DNA of 64,000 nucleotides from assembly GCA_000328365.1 (NCBI GenBank), contig KB300949.1:527618-591617 (forward strand). Reading direction: 5' to 3'. The notes under the pieces are model-generated. The model did no database searches, was not told where the DNA came from, and worked only from the letters and a program-made list of their open reading frames with translations. Numbering within the stretch: position 1 is the stretch's first letter; each line of letters begins with the position of its first letter. This document shows positions 24,811 through 38,860 of the stretch, in pieces. A program made the position numbers and the translations under genes. The stretch is from Capitella teleta (taxonomy: Eukaryota > Annelida > Polychaeta > Capitellidae).

Positions 24811-26074
24811 CACTGCATGATCGCAAACCGGAAAATCACAACGGTCGTATAAATCTTCCCGTTTGAGTTACTTTAGGAACATACCGTTAAACTATGCACA
24901 ATTATTGAACGTAGATCGCATTACCGACATCTAGTAATTATACGACACCGAACGACAACCGAAGCTGGACATACCAGCCCCGGGTCTGCACTGTTATTCA
25001 ATCGCATACATTTATACATCCCCTCCCCGCACACAATAATGATTTGCAAGTATCAGTCGACAAGTTAACACTTCTTCCAGCAGATGTTCTAGAATATCGT
25101 AGGCGACACAGAGAGAATTGCGAAGTTAAGGCAAGGAAAGTGTTTCTCGACATTAATGGCGTTTCAAGAGGCGCCTAGAGATATTTAGGTCACCCAATGC
25201 CGCCAGAACGAAAAGGAAAAAAAGAAAAAGAAAAAAAGAAAAGAAAAAAGAACATACATATAATAAGGGGAAAAAAGTCGGCCAGTGCAATCTACATTCT
25301 GCGTATTATAACATCTGTTATTGACTTGGAAATTGATATGTACCTTTTGATGGCTTTGAAGTTGATCAAGCCAGGTATTCACCTAACTATCCTATGATAA
25401 TAACGATCTATTTCGCGGATTAAAACGTGTACCCTTTGACTAGTCCTATGAATCATTAATTTATTATTATTTCTCCCAAATCGTGAAACACGAATCATCT
25501 TTTGAGAACTCGGCCTTTACTTTCTTTCAAAGGTCAACCTTCGCCTCCTCACACGACTTCTTCGTCACGGGTTCCAACTCCTTTTCATCGCAATAAATAA
25601 ACTTTAAATATAGATTCAAGCGTACCCACCTTGCACATACTGTCATCGCGGAATAAAAAAAAAGACCCCACCATTTTTTGCTTCAGAATTGAACTGATCA
25701 ACTTCCAATTGTGATCTTTGTGGTTGTGTAATCAATGCACGAATGCCTCGATCCCCAGGGTCTGCTCTCGGCGACATTGGAAGGGGAATAAAAGGGATAC
25801 CATGTAGCTCAAGGCAGGGAGCACTCGGGAGGAAGAGGTTCATTTCAACCTTCTGTGACCTAGAGACCCTGGACCGGGGTCTCCCCCCACTAGTTAGCAG
25901 GCAGATCGAATCAGACACCAACCCGTATTTCGTCTTTAGTACATGCATAAAGAATGGTTACTTGAACTTAAAGCTCATCAATCAAATATGATTATAATGG
26001 TAAGTTCAGAAACCAAGTTCAGGGTTTAAATGTTCACACAACCCANAGCTAATTTTCACAACGCGTGCAGATAA

Positions 26075-26651
26075 NNNNNNNNNNNNNNNNNNNNNNNNNN
26101 NNNNNNNNNNNNNNNNNNNNNNNNNNNNNNNNNNNNNNNNNNNNNNNNNNNNNNNNNNNNNNNNNNNNNNNNNNNNNNNNNNNNNNNNNNNNNNNNNNNN
26201 NNNNNNNNNNNNNNNNNNNNNNNNNNNNNNNNNNNNNNNNNNNNNNNNNNNNNNNNNNNNNNNNNNNNNNNNNNNNNNNNNNNNNNNNNNNNNNNNNNNN
26301 NNNNNNNNNNNNNNNNNNNNNNNNNNNNNNNNNNNNNNNNNNNNNNNNNNNNNNNNNNNNNNNNNNNNNNNNNNNNNNNNNNNNNNNNNNNNNNNNNNNN
26401 NNNNNNNNNNNNNNNNNNNNNNNNNNNNNNNNNNNNNNNNNNNNNNNNNNNNNNNNNNNNNNNNNNNNNNNNNNNNNNNNNNNNNNNNNNNNNNNNNNNN
26501 NNNNNNNNNNNNNNNNNNNNNNNNNNNNNNNNNNNNNNNNNNNNNNNNNNNNNNNNNNNNNNNNNNNNNNNNNNNNNNNNNNNNNNNNNNNNNNNNNNNN
26601 NNNNNNNNNNNNNNNNNNNNNNNNNNNNNNNNNNNNNNNNNNNNNNNNNNN
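26075..26651. other. Assembly gap (577 N)
   Basis: Unresolved scaffold gap; isolated N calls at 26046 and 26719 show low-quality flanks. Open frames drawn across it are artefacts. Confidence 0.98.
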
Positions 26652-29109
26652 GCATACATGCACTACAATTACAGGGAAGACAGGCACAGTTCAGTTATAC
26701 TTGTGGAATCAAATGCATNTTAGAGATGGGAGCGCAAAACGTTGACAAAGGAATTGATATACAGGGAAACCTGCTGAAAGGGCGGTCGGTACAAAAGTAC
26801 AAAGAGCTGATTACCTCGCACGCGAGAGCTCAACGCGAATTCCTTCATGCTGCTTTCTTGAATCGCTACATTGACATGTACTTACAATGCATATAAGCAT
26901 GAGTGTGCCTCACCGTAAGCCTTGTTAATTCGGGGTGGTGTCGATAGGCCGAATGCTCACAGTTCAGAAACACCGATCCATTTAAGCAAAAGTCGGATTA
27001 AGTCCCAGACCCTAACTTTAACCATGACCCAAACGCAGAGTCCCTATTCATACACTCTTGTGAACCGATCCCTGTGAAGCAACCTTAATGCACGAATATG
27101 ACCCAAAAAGAGAGCAGGATTCATCGGTACCAAAGCATAACAGTACACTAAAGTACGGAGATGTACGGTTGTGTATTAAAATGCTGAATCTTTGACCTTT
27201 GACAACAGCGCCGTCCAGAAACGCCGTTGTCACGTGACCAAGGTAACTCCACGTAACGACGCGAGTGCAGTTTATGCTCACAAGGGATGCCCTGCATTCA
27301 AAGCAGACTGGGGTTCATTTTTCTATTATTTTAATTGAATTTTTAATTTTAAAAGTTGTTTCGAGGGGCAACAGGAGGAGTTCATTACGAAGGACCAACA
27401 GCCTCATGGCGGAATTGGCAGAGAGCCAAATAGCGCGTATTACTTCAACCCGGAAACTCTTTAGTAAATGCGTTGCATGTAATTGCGAAACTCTTCGAAA
27501 GTCAACCTTGAAAGTAAAAACTCAATGTAATTATTTATTATAATATTATACCGGTACATTTCATTAAGCTAATGTATAGCTTAAATGTAACAGAAACATA
27601 GTGAATGTGCATAATTATATCGTCTGAATCAGTTGAAGACATTCATACTAGTACATCCTTCAATACATTCTTTCTTGGAGACCTAACCTCCAAATCATAA
27701 CGTTACCCAAAGTGCATTATGATTCCGATTGACCCACTTCTCGGAGCTGCGATCGAATGCTGACCTCGAGAGAGGTGAGTGTTCGGGGCAAGGTCGCTCT
27801 TCGGGTGAACGACCGGCAGGTAGGAAACCTAACAAATAGATTCAAGTGCACAAAGTTGAATGACCGAACATGCACAACAAGGCTTCCACCACGATCGGTG
27901 ATTGACCCTGTTCCGTTGTTGTTTTTTTTTTGTCCCGTGACCGAGATGCGGTTTGTTCGCGTGTTTGATCTCCAATTATCGGCGCCTACGTGTTGGAGCG
28001 GATATCTTCTTCACTGTATTATATGTTGCAATCACAAGGGGAGAGCCCTGCGTCCTTGGACGAGGGAACACAGGGGGAGCATAGCAACACATTCATAATT
28101 CATCGTCGACATGTTTGCTGTGCGTTTTGTAAACACAGGTTCTGAATAGCGAGCGACGTCACAACCGGTGGACACTGCATGAAACACAATAATGAATCGG
28201 AATCATCGAGAAGTATATAATTATAGATATTAATTTAGATTGGAATACCTTTGGTACAGGGACCTATACATGAGGGATGATGGGAAAGTTAGCGACCCAA
28301 ACAACGCGCCGTACTGGATATAGTCGAAACATGAAATTTGATAGAAAGGTAAAAGAAAAATCCAATTTACAACGAATTTGGATAATTCCCCTGGCACAAG
28401 GACTTTTTGCAAAGTATTGTGCAATGGCCACTGGTGTCACTTGCCCTGAGAAACAAGACTGCTGCTTTTGAATCACCTGTTCAACAAATGGTTGTACTTT
28501 CTATCTGACATCCATTAGTTCGCAGCGGTTCTCAAGGCATATAATTAAACATGAGTAACTAAGAATAGCAATAGGGGTCACGTGATCAGTCAGAATTGAA
28601 ACCAGATTTAAGCGGAACATTTTATTGGATGTCGAGGCGTCGCCATCAGAACAGCTCAACGAAAACTCGACATGCCCGTGCTTTATGTTATATACTAGTA
28701 TTCGCCTTAAATTCCAAGTTATCGTGAATAGGCGCTTTATAACATGGAGTACGTGTAATTGAAAACTTTCAGATGATGCGAATTGATAGAACTTTCAGCA
28801 CGGAAGTTACGCAGACGTTAATTAAAATGATAAGTTGATGCAGCAAGGAAAACCACAGAGAAATTTAGAGAAGGTAATTAATCAAATCTTAGATGAAGAT
28901 AAATTCATCACAACTAAACACAAAGTCGGATTTCTAAGAGCAATTTCCGTATTTCACAAAAACACGACCATCTGAACGTAGAACTTGCGAAATAAAATGG
29001 CCACTTTACAGATGAGATGCTTCAGGAGACACACACCAGAGAGAAACCCAATTAAACACAACATTGGTGACCATGATGAGATCGACTCTTATGATAGTAA
29101 ACAAAGAGA

Positions 29110-29320
29110 AAATCTCAATGGTTCGACCAAAAGACTCGTCTTTCGAGGAATTGTTGAAGGGAGAACTGCGAACGAAATGGAGACAGCATCAAGGAAGACA
29201 AGGAAGGAATGGACTGGGATGAGATGAGACAGCTGTCACGTGACCTCAAGGGACGAAGGGCACACAACCTAATCTGACATGTCTGCCCCTGTAGCAATCC
29301 AGTAGCCATGTCCCTTTTGC
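29110..29320 (+). pseudogene. Decayed LINE reverse transcriptase, C-terminal end
   Basis: One frame reads KRLVFRGIVEG...KEWTG and a neighbouring frame continues WDEMRQLSRDLKGRRAH, with a frameshift between them. This is the familiar tail found after the reverse transcriptase in many animal non-LTR retrotransposons (typically EGKR-x(n)-EWTG-x(n)-LRR-x-DR). Too short to name a clade. Confidence 0.6.
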
Positions 29321-30799
29321 ATACATTATCATAATCATATATAGCCCACCGCGGGGATACTCAACGTTAGTTACTAGTAGTTTGTTTTTAACTAAGAAGA
29401 AATATGACCCACTGAGCTAGCCTTTGAATGCGTGTACATAATTATATGCAACGAGATATACAATTACAGTATGAATTGGGATCGCCCTGGGTGGGTTCCT
29501 TGCTATCTGGGTCAGTGGCTCACATCCCGATATTACCCATTGTGTAACACCCAGTTGCATGCCGCTCCGACTGGTGGTGTGGCCGTCGTCTGCTCGTTAG
29601 ACATGGCTATTGCCTTGGACACCACTGAGACAGAGTGCGGGGCCGACAGCGTTTCTACAAAGCGTAAACACAACATGTTTATTTGTTGCCGTTCTGGGCG
29701 CGATGTCTTCAGCTCAAAAGTAAAAATAACTCACGAAAAAATAAAAACATCAGGTAACTGATGGCGATTAAGGACATTCATGGCTCAGGTAAAAACGACT
29801 TCGTAAGGTCAGTGCGTCCTCTGATTGACACGAAAAGCATCAGGAAAGCCTGATGTCCATCACGTTGCCCTCGGGTCATCGGGTCACGAGTACTGTATGA
29901 CGCACTTTTATTTCATGCATGGATGAACGTCTAAATCATGCCAGTCGTATCACACCTCAAAATAATATTACGTACATGCAATAAGTACACGCTTTACAAA
30001 CTACAAATGCCTGCTTGTAGAATTATAGATGCATGAATAAGGATGACAGATCGTCGATCTATGATATGGGTCTAATGATATAATGGTGCATTCAACCGTT
30101 GGGGTGCCTCTAGAGTTTGAGGGGGGAGGGGTGCAGGAAAAGACGTCTACACAATTTAGTTTTCTGCGCTGTTGATACTGTTGATTCGCAAAAGACATTA
30201 TTTTGATTAGCGATTACAATGACACAGTTGGTACGATGACCAATAATATCATTAGGGGGCAATCCGTTTCTGTCAAAATTTCGAGGTTCTTCGAAATTGA
30301 GTGTGCCTTGTACGTATTGAATTTATTAACACGCCTGAATGAATGCGGCATATCCGAGTACCTTGATGGAACGAGGTCTGAATTAATTACAACAACTTAT
30401 AATTAAAATCATATGCCTATAATTATGTACCGCGCATTGTTCATATAACGAAATAATATAAATCATTGCGCGTGGAACAGTTGCGCCACTATAGTATATA
30501 GCTACAGTAACAGTAGCTTGTATATGTTTACTTGGAGTTCAATACTGAACCGGTTGTGAATTTATAATTAACGCTATCTAATTATCTATTGTATCAAGTA
30601 AATCAGTTAATCCATTTAATCGACTTTATAATGTATAAATTACATTCAAGTAAAGCAGTCATCAAACCGAGTCAAATTTACAGGAATATAATACGCCTAG
30701 ATCCACAATGTTCAGAATGTACAATGTATAAAATGGTATTATGGTTCAATTTGTTCTCTCTGTTTAGAAAGTCGAAATTGCGACTGAATCAGCGTTAGC

Positions 30800-32100
30800 T
30801 CCGCCCACCAATTTACCAAATTTGCGGTTGAAAAGGCAACAATCGGATACAATTGATGTACGTAATGTTATCATCAGGAGAGAGGGATGGGCGAACACAC
30901 AGATTAATCTGTGCTACGATTGATACAGCGACTGCACCATGCGCATGTTGATTCAACAGTGTGCATCCTCACACAGCACAGAAACCCTGCACGATTCGCG
31001 TAAATTCGATACGCGACATGCACATCAAGTACATCAAATATACGCGTATACTATAGCATACGTATACAGTGCATAGTGACAACACCCTTACACGGGGTTA
31101 CCGCGTGGAAATTCAACGCAAAAAGATTCTAACGTGGAATATTTGACAACGATCGTCAACTCACGTGACTCCGCGGTCAATCAAGGCGGCATGCAAGATA
31201 TACACGCACAGCCAACTATCAGTATATGAATCTGGCAGACGTCATTTAGAATTTGAGCAACTTATCGGATATGAAACATAAACCGTATATCGACTATCGA
31301 TAATTAGGTCATATACTTTAATATATGACCCCAGTGATATACGTGAATTTCAAGGCCGCCTCCGAAACTCTCGTCTGTAACTACCAAACATTCACGTAGT
31401 ATATGAAAGCATACGTTGCCATGGCAACCAGTGAACGCGCCCACGGAAACAAGCGACGCTGAACATCCACTATAACACAATCATGACAATGCATCGACGA
31501 AAACACGTGTAAACACTGAGGGGTAAACAGTACACACACTCACACGGAGAGATCCGCACGCACACGACACGTGTCACGCGAGCATATATCCATGGCAACC
31601 GTGTTAAATCCATAATGCAACACGAAAACAAGAGCCCGACCTATATCCACCGACTGACAGGCGATGAGGTACTCACCCAGAGATCGCTCAGCGATGTGAC
31701 GATGGCCCAGTCAGCTGTGCGTACCTAAAAGACCAACAGTCCCAAAAAGAACGAGGTGGTCAGTAGGTGACGACGTTCTGCGGGGATTTAGCGCTCCCCA
31801 CTGCACCCAGATAAGCGAACGCTTTATGCCAAGTCACACTTAGGAGGCGTGCGAGCCATTTGAAGGGAGAGTTGAAGACGGTGAGTATTTGAACCGTGTA
31901 TGCATCGCTTGCAAAGAGAGGGGGAAAAATACCACGGCCATGTCGCATATGTGAAGCGCCATCAATACCGCGCATGCGCTGTGTTCCAATTCAGGTGAGA
32001 GGAGAAGAGAGAGATAGAGAGGGAGAAAAAAAGAGAGGCGAGCGCAAATGAATAGTTTGCAGCTCCTCTCACTTTCAAGAGTTGTATTTCGTGACCGGAT
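30800..32100. other. CpG-richer patch without a gene model
   Basis: Frequent ACGCG and CACGTG words and lower AT content than the flanks, without an exon I can support. It could be a promoter or enhancer of a gene outside the window, or a non-coding transcript start. Confidence 0.3.
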
Positions 32101-35100
32101 CGGGAGGGTCGATAAACAGCCTTGACCTTACCAGGGCTCAGTATGGAAAGCCGATTATGAGATTCTACCTATCAAGACCCAGCTGTTAAGGTTCTTTTTC
32201 ATCATACCCCAGAATTATTAACATCATAGGCTGCATTTCGAGCACAAGGCCAATGGCCCAAGGCAACGATGAACTACCCAGAGGAAAAAAAAAGGCAAAG
32301 AGAGGTGTGTTGATGGAAGCGAACACTCATACGCGTTTGTACTTGTACACACAAGACCTCAATGAAGGCAAGCGCAATCCGATTGAAAGCCTCGAAGTAC
32401 AAGGTGGCAGCCATTGATCCGTACCTGATCACACACTGGGTTGTTGGACACCATTCTCAACTACTCGTGCAGTACAAGGTGCAATGAAGGAATCCAACAC
32501 AAGATGATAGTCCCTCTCTCACTGTCATACACCAATCGCCATAATATTATATGCGCAACCCAGTGCTTTGTAATTCAGATTGAACGCTCACCAGACGTAA
32601 CCAGATAGCCTGTAATAAAACTCAGACCCCAAAACAACCTCGATCCATTAAAGGCTTCAGTGAACCTACACCACAACCCTCGAATTTTACAAGGACAAAC
32701 TTTAAGGAAAGCTAAACCTTGGTTTATCGCCCCTCCCCCCACTATAGTACAGTCACCGCCATCGGGTAACCATACTGTAGTGCCTCTAAGAATAGGATAT
32801 TATATAATTGTTGGGTTGTGATTGCTGGGTTATGACGTTATGTGCTGGACGATACAAAAATGACAAGGATTGGGAAAGAGTCGGAAGATACTGGCATCCT
32901 ATTGGAGGAAAGACATATGAGGGCATGGGATTAGGGAAAAAAGGCTTTGATTGGATGAGCAACACCACTGAGTGGGTTCACTTGGTGGACAAACTATAGG
33001 AATACTATCATTATTGAATATATTATGTTCTTTTGGTTTCTCTAATTTAAACATTTAAACATTTCTAGCATGCTTCCAAACTACAGCTACCTCGATGCAT
33101 CAGAGTTCAAAGGTTTCATATCTGTGTTGACACACTCTGCCTGTACTCCTACCCTTGTGACCGGCCATAAATCGAACCAGTGCTAATATCAAAATCACCT
33201 TTGACTGGAATATTATCATCAGAATCACCTTTAACTGGTTCAATAATTTAGCTAACACACGTTTGGGTCGGACAGAACAGTCCTTAACTTATACGTATTG
33301 AAAATATTGCGGACATTCTTGAATTCCTCGGATGTAGCAGTGCTGGGGAATCGTTTCACATCCGTAGTAGTCTATTTTTGGTTTCAGCGAGAAGGAACAA
33401 GACGCCATTCCTGAAGAAAGGCTCACCCAAAACGCCTAGAACGGTGTTTTGACGTACAAAGTGAGATATTACGTTGAATATTGGATGTGTATTATGTTGG
33501 TATTAAGATATTGAAACCTCACAATTCCTTTGTAGTGCACTTTGCTGCTCTCGGGAGGATAGATCCCGGATTGGAGGCTTGATCAGCCTGCGTCAATTGT
33601 AATTATAATTCGTTGTAATTTTGATTATTCATTCTTATTGCAGTAGGCACTGTGAAGTTACGAACCATTGAATTGATAACAATTTCACGGAGCATTAAAT
33701 ACATCATAAGTATGAACCATGCATGCTTATGATTTATACTGGTTGAAAAGTTAAGGACAAATTTATTGCTCTAATTGCAACACACATTAAAAATACATGC
33801 ACGTCCAAATTGAGAACTCTTGTACCGTGCAACAACTATCATCATTCAAAATCATTGTTTCAGATGGGAACACAGCCTTTGAAATTTCACATCAATTTCC
33901 TTCATCCCGCTTCCAATCAAAAGATGGGAGAGCTGAGGTGAACGCCTCTAGCCAAGCCTGATAGTTGACTCTCAACCAGAATGTCCACCAAAAGGCCTGT
34001 CTGAGCGGTGGTTCTTCGACCAAGTTCCCGAATCCTACAAAAGTGAAAGAATGGCCTTAGAGAGAAGAAGGAATTTTATTGCAAAGTGATTTGGAAATTA
34101 TTAAATTTCCATTATCATTATACATTATAGTCTCATCCTTGGCTCAAAACATATTGTATTCTCACTCGTTTGATGAAGCCTTCACAATCTGGCATCATAG
34201 GAAGTAAGCATAAAATGATTCGACATTTTGTTACCTTTGTCAGTTGTTTGTCAAATAGCACTGTGTTTCCTCGACGCATTGTACCTTATCTATACATCAG
34301 TACAGGGGACGACAAAAAATATCTGCATTGTGGCTCTATGCAATAGTCTCTTAATTACGTTGAACTGATTTTGCATGGTGCCAATCGAGGTGTATTTATG
34401 AGTAAATAAAGCCAAACGAATTAAATATTTGATGCACCAAAAAGCTACAATAATAGGAGTTTAAGCCTCACAGAAATTATCCACTGGGCTTAAATTCTAT
34501 GGTTTTAATAGTAATATTATTATATATCATTATTTATCTGCATCGTCAGCTTGACACACATAGCAAAACATGGTTGGTGCATATATTTAGAACACACCTC
34601 AGAAATATACATTCCCACAAAATTCTCAGTAAACCAAGTGTGAACTAGTATATATGTCCACGGGGTACATGTGTTACCAACAGCCATCGTGGACTATTAT
34701 ACGTACGTATAATTTAATTAGGAATACGAAAAGTAATGCAAACGCAGCTAAACACTGCAAATCGGTCATTCAGTTAACATCAGTTCACTGCATTTGCGAG
34801 CACCGCATCTACATGAGCGAGTGTTTACTTAAGCGAGATTCGGCTTTCCGTTTTTGGAGACTGGTTAAGCACTATATATAGGTCAGTGGGTGAGACTACC
34901 GCCGATGCGAAAAGCATACATACGGTTCATCTGAGAGCAGGGTTTTTTTTCCCCTAGCAAACTAGAGCTGTGATTAGTTACGATTGAGATCGGATTATCG
35001 AATAATTAATCGTATTCGCATATTGTGGCATTTCAAAACATAGCGTCACAATAGGCCTTTGGATTCTCGTGCAAATAATATAATCAATCCAAATATACAT

Positions 35101-35480
35101 CTACCGAGAATGATATGCTAATGTGACACAAAGACATCAATTAAGTAAGGCCGGTATAATTTATATGCATGGATATTCACACCGATTCATTGATGTCTGA
35201 GTAATCATGTCATGACTGACAATGGGAATGTGAATGAATTTCTATCATTGAGAAATAGGTGGGCTGCACCGTAACCGATACACTTCTTTTTAATTGGGCT
35301 AGGGACCATATGACTTTTGGATGTATGTGTATATGCGGGGTGACGGTGCCCATGCAGCCCAACCCCTATAACTACAAGCACATTATTCTTGGGGGATTGA
35401 GAGTTCATTTGGAAGCTACCATCGAAGCAATAAGGAAAAAATGTATAAAGTTATATAAATGCAACAACCAAATGTATATA

Positions 35481-35868
35481 CAGAGTGGGCCAAATGTAGT
35501 CTATATACTCCATGTTAAAAACAAAAATCTAAAATTTGCTAATATGTATCATATATTAAAACAAAAACTACCTGATATGGATTAACTATGTTATTCTTCG
35601 CCCATTTATGCAAATAAATCAAATTAAAAGTTTATTTTGAATGAGGGAAAAGCATTTCAACGCAAGTGGTGTGTGATCGCGAAGAGAGGAAAATCAGATG
35701 AGCCCCCGAACGATCATTAAGGAATTTCATCTCTTGGATGGCGTCTCAATACAAAATCTATATTTTGATTTTAGGAGATAAACATTAGTGCTACTATCAC
35801 AACAATTACACTCTCAAAGAAAACAATAGTACGACAACGTTGCCTTATCTATGCGTTCAATGAAGCTT
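35481..35868. mobile_element. Tc1/mariner-like MITE, internally deleted copy
   Basis: Begins with CAGAGTGGGCCAAATGTAGTC directly after TA and continues with the family interior in opposite orientation to the copy at 9108. The second terminus is missing. Confidence 0.75.
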
Positions 35869-35914
35869 ATCCACTATAATTATGCTATAATTATATGTAT
35901 GTATATATCCAATC

Positions 35915-35980
35915 GACCGAGACAGTCTGAGACGGTCTGAGACAGTTCGAGACAGTTCGAGACAGTCTGAGACAGACCAT
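35915..35980. repeat. Short tandem repeat, GAGACAGTCT / GAGACAGTTC units
   Basis: Six or so 10-11-bp units of the form GAGACAGTYY. Simple tandem array, no coding role seen. Confidence 0.8.
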
Positions 35981-37229
35981 ACAACATCGGCGTCACCGCG
36001 GATCGTTACTATAATATCAAATGCAACAACGTCTGCTTTTGTGATCACGCGTCTCGGTGACTGGGGAGAATCCAAGACATGTGTGACGTCATCAAAAACA
36101 TCAATTGAATTATTCCAACCAGGACACGGGATCAATCAGAGGTGATATTCGGCCGACGATATCATTGATCAGTCCTGTTTTCAGGAGAGCAGTGTCTATA
36201 TACAGAACAATAAAAAAACTCCACATTTATTGCAATACGTCTGAAAAAGACGTTCGTGATTCCACTCGAAGGAGCCAGCTTAAAACGTTAGACACGAATG
36301 AATTGAATTAAAGTAAATAACTGGAAAAGATCGCCAGTTTTAAATACGCATTAATTAAATACAGCAGCTGCTTACGCAATGCTCTGTACGTACTCAGTTT
36401 ACAGCAGCTGTAGAAGTTGTACAAGTCATGCAATCGAAACGCTTTCCATATAACAATACAGTACAACTGTAGCTAATAGTATTTTTACATGTTTATTAAA
36501 TGTGTATATTAAAGACAAACACTGATTTAACAAAGTAATTTATTATAAGTAAGACAAAAAAATATTTTTAGAAATAAAGAAAATTGAAATATAGAAGCCA
36601 ACCAAAGATCTGTAAGATATACATGAAATATATGCAGGAAATATAGATCTTTTTTTTATTTTTTTTTTTATTTTTTTTATAGTGCTATTGCCCTTTACTG
36701 TGAATATTCTTGCTCAGAGTTGATCAAAGCATTGCGGCGTCTGCATTTCTCATTGTAATTACATCCAATAGTTTCAACTGTCACTGCTGTTTAACACTAA
36801 CAATTAGTTAAGGAGGTGAGATTCTGGATTAAGCTACAATCCATATAAGGTTCGGACTTCGTCGGGGGTTTACGTTCACTGGTTCCCTGCATGATCATAT
36901 ATATAATGAATATAATGACACAGGCACACACCGATGACAGGTGGTATCTCATTGGCTGTTATTTATAGTAACATTTAGTCAACTGGTCGTATTCGGCAGA
37001 TACTGTGAATTTATTTTCACTCGCCTCGCCTTGTGAGGCATTTTGGGAATTCCGAGTGACGTCATGTTAAATCGAGTGAAGTGGATGTACCAAAGTAGGG
37101 GTGAGTTTTCATCGGTGTGTGCCGGTGCTTTTTTCAATAGCGCCGGAGACCAGAGAAGGGTTTACGGAAAATTAGTGCTGTAAAAGAAGTATAGACGGGA
37201 AACAAAAGTCAGTATTGTGCTATGACATT

Positions 37230-37615
37230 CAGTGGCGTATTTAGCCTAAGGGCGTAGGGCGATGGCCACCAACTCAGCCTCAGCAAAAAAAAATTGTACT
37301 TTTTAATTTTTGTAAATGCACATTCTAGTACTATACTAGTAGTAACTATGCGTATTGTGTGAAGGAAAGCATAAATGCATGAATACTAGTGCCGGTATAC
37401 AAGTACAACAGTACATGGATGGATGATCTACAGTAGGCATACTATAGTACGTAATAGTCACTGGTATGCAGCTTGCAAACAGGATATAATATTATGCATT
37501 CATATGCTTATTATATGGAGGCTGCAGCGCCCATAACTAATTGATGCATCGGATATGATCGTAATGATTACTAAATTTTGGCCACCCCCTCGGAGATTTT
37601 CTAAATACGCCACTG
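37230..37615. mobile_element. hAT-like MITE with perfect 8-bp target duplication
   Basis: Inverted ends CAGTGGCGTATTTAG and its near-complement CTAAATACGCCACTG enclose 386 bp. The flanking octamer ATGACATT is identical on both sides (37222-37229 and 37616-37623). The perfect duplication suggests a fairly recent insertion. No transposase is encoded. Confidence 0.88.
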
Positions 37616-38039
37616 ATGACATTGTTGTGACATAATATGTCAAAGAGTTGGCCCTTCTAGAAGAGATGAATATAATGAATGTTTTACTCGAATTAATATA
37701 AATATGTAAATGACTTATACATGTCGTAAAATATGTACATGCATACGCCCCTGCGAAATGACCCGGCGAAATGGAATTCGGGCAAAATGGTGTTCATTAA
37801 TTTTGGCATTCGGGTGAAATGAGCAGATCATTCGATATTATTAATGCTTGCGTTCTCGTCAATTTATAATAGCTACAACACCTGTAAGTTACAAATTTCG
37901 TAATCATTCGAATGAATGTTTATATTGGAATAACCATTATACAATAATAACAACATCGTTTATTTAACACGCTTTCAGAGGGGCTGTACAAAACTTCATA
38001 TTCCGAGGCAAATGTTTCACAAAATCAATAGAATTTTTT

Positions 38040-38860
38040 TTCTCAGCCGCTCGATGACTTGGGGCAAAGAAAGTGAGATTATCAGCACACAAGCCAAATC
38101 CCGACATATCCATTTTCTAGATGATAAACAATGCCTGATTTTTCTAATCGTTCAATCAGCTCATGCATGTAAAGGGGCATAAAAGGAAATTAGAGACGCG
38201 CAGTACCCTACCTTGTTTAACACCCTTTTTAGTTGTTTATTTTATTTTTCTATTCCTACAGATTAATATTTGGGAATATCGTATGCCATTACAATTTACT
38301 GCTAACCTCTGCTGCGTGTAAATCTAAATGAGTTATTTACAATTCCGATGACAGTTAGATACCTGTACGGATCAGAAGACGAAACAACTTTATATAATGT
38401 AGCCTGTCAAACGCTTTTGATGCATCCAGCATATGCAATACAACTTGAAATCAATTTGAATACTTGTTAACAACACCTCCTAGATCAGACATGCATTGAG
38501 TCGTACAACATGTATGTTTCACTTTGAAACCAGAATGGAAGGGATTCGTGCATGCTTTACAAGTTTAATTTTATATCGAACGTTTTCGCAGTGATGCTAC
38601 TGAGGGCAATTGACCTGTAGTTATTGCTACACGAGAAGGTACATTCTTATCATTTGGAATTGGTATTAGAGTTGACATAAGCATAACAGAAGGGGCAGAT
38701 TGGTGAGCTATCATCTATTATAAATGAAAGACAGGCCAGTGAACGTGACACCCATGCCCGGATGATGCAATAAGAACATATTACATTCTTAGCCTCAGAT
38801 GTACCACGTTTAGGCCCTTTTTTCGCCGCCCTCGTAACATAATGCATACAATGTCCATTG
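38040..38860 (-). pseudogene. Decayed CR1/L2-like LINE reverse transcriptase
   Basis: Read on the minus strand in changing frames, recognisable reverse-transcriptase blocks occur in the correct order: LIPIPNDK, then NNYRSIALSSITAKT (near 38620), then YAGCIKSV-type text in the position of the DASKAFD block (near 38430), then GVKQG (near 38215), then YMHELIERLEKSGI leading to ADNLTFFAPS in the place of the catalytic (Y)ADDL motif (near 38060). Several stops and frameshifts show that it is dead. The word choice (PIPK, NYR-x-IALSS) fits the Jockey/CR1/L2 side of the LINE tree. Confidence 0.75.

Larger units (their letters stand above)
21241..31000. other. Gene-poor intergenic region with decayed repeats
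   Basis: No open frame here has recognisable protein features; the longer ones have random composition or are low-complexity Lys/Phe-rich. It includes a SINE fragment (22849-22920), the 24580-24810 repeat cluster, the large gap, and a LINE remnant near 29110-29320. A block at 25735-25905 looks repetitive (GACCGGGGTCTCCCC) but was not assigned. Confidence 0.5.
32101..37229. other. Intergenic, no gene recognised
   Basis: AT-rich. A 63-codon plus-strand frame at 32808-32999 has no recognised family. The stretch 33350-33600 resembles decayed retroposon sequence but could not be assigned. The MITE copy at 35481-35868 lies here. Confidence 0.4.

Noticed and set aside
26006-26745. Long open frames on both strands
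   Set aside because: They run through 577 unresolved bases and mean nothing.
27757-28098. A 113-codon plus-strand frame
   Set aside because: No family resemblance or splice signals; looks like a chance frame in less AT-rich DNA.
32808-32999. A 63-codon Trp/Gly-rich plus-strand frame
   Set aside because: Short, no splice-site context, start-site support or recognised family; not called as a gene.
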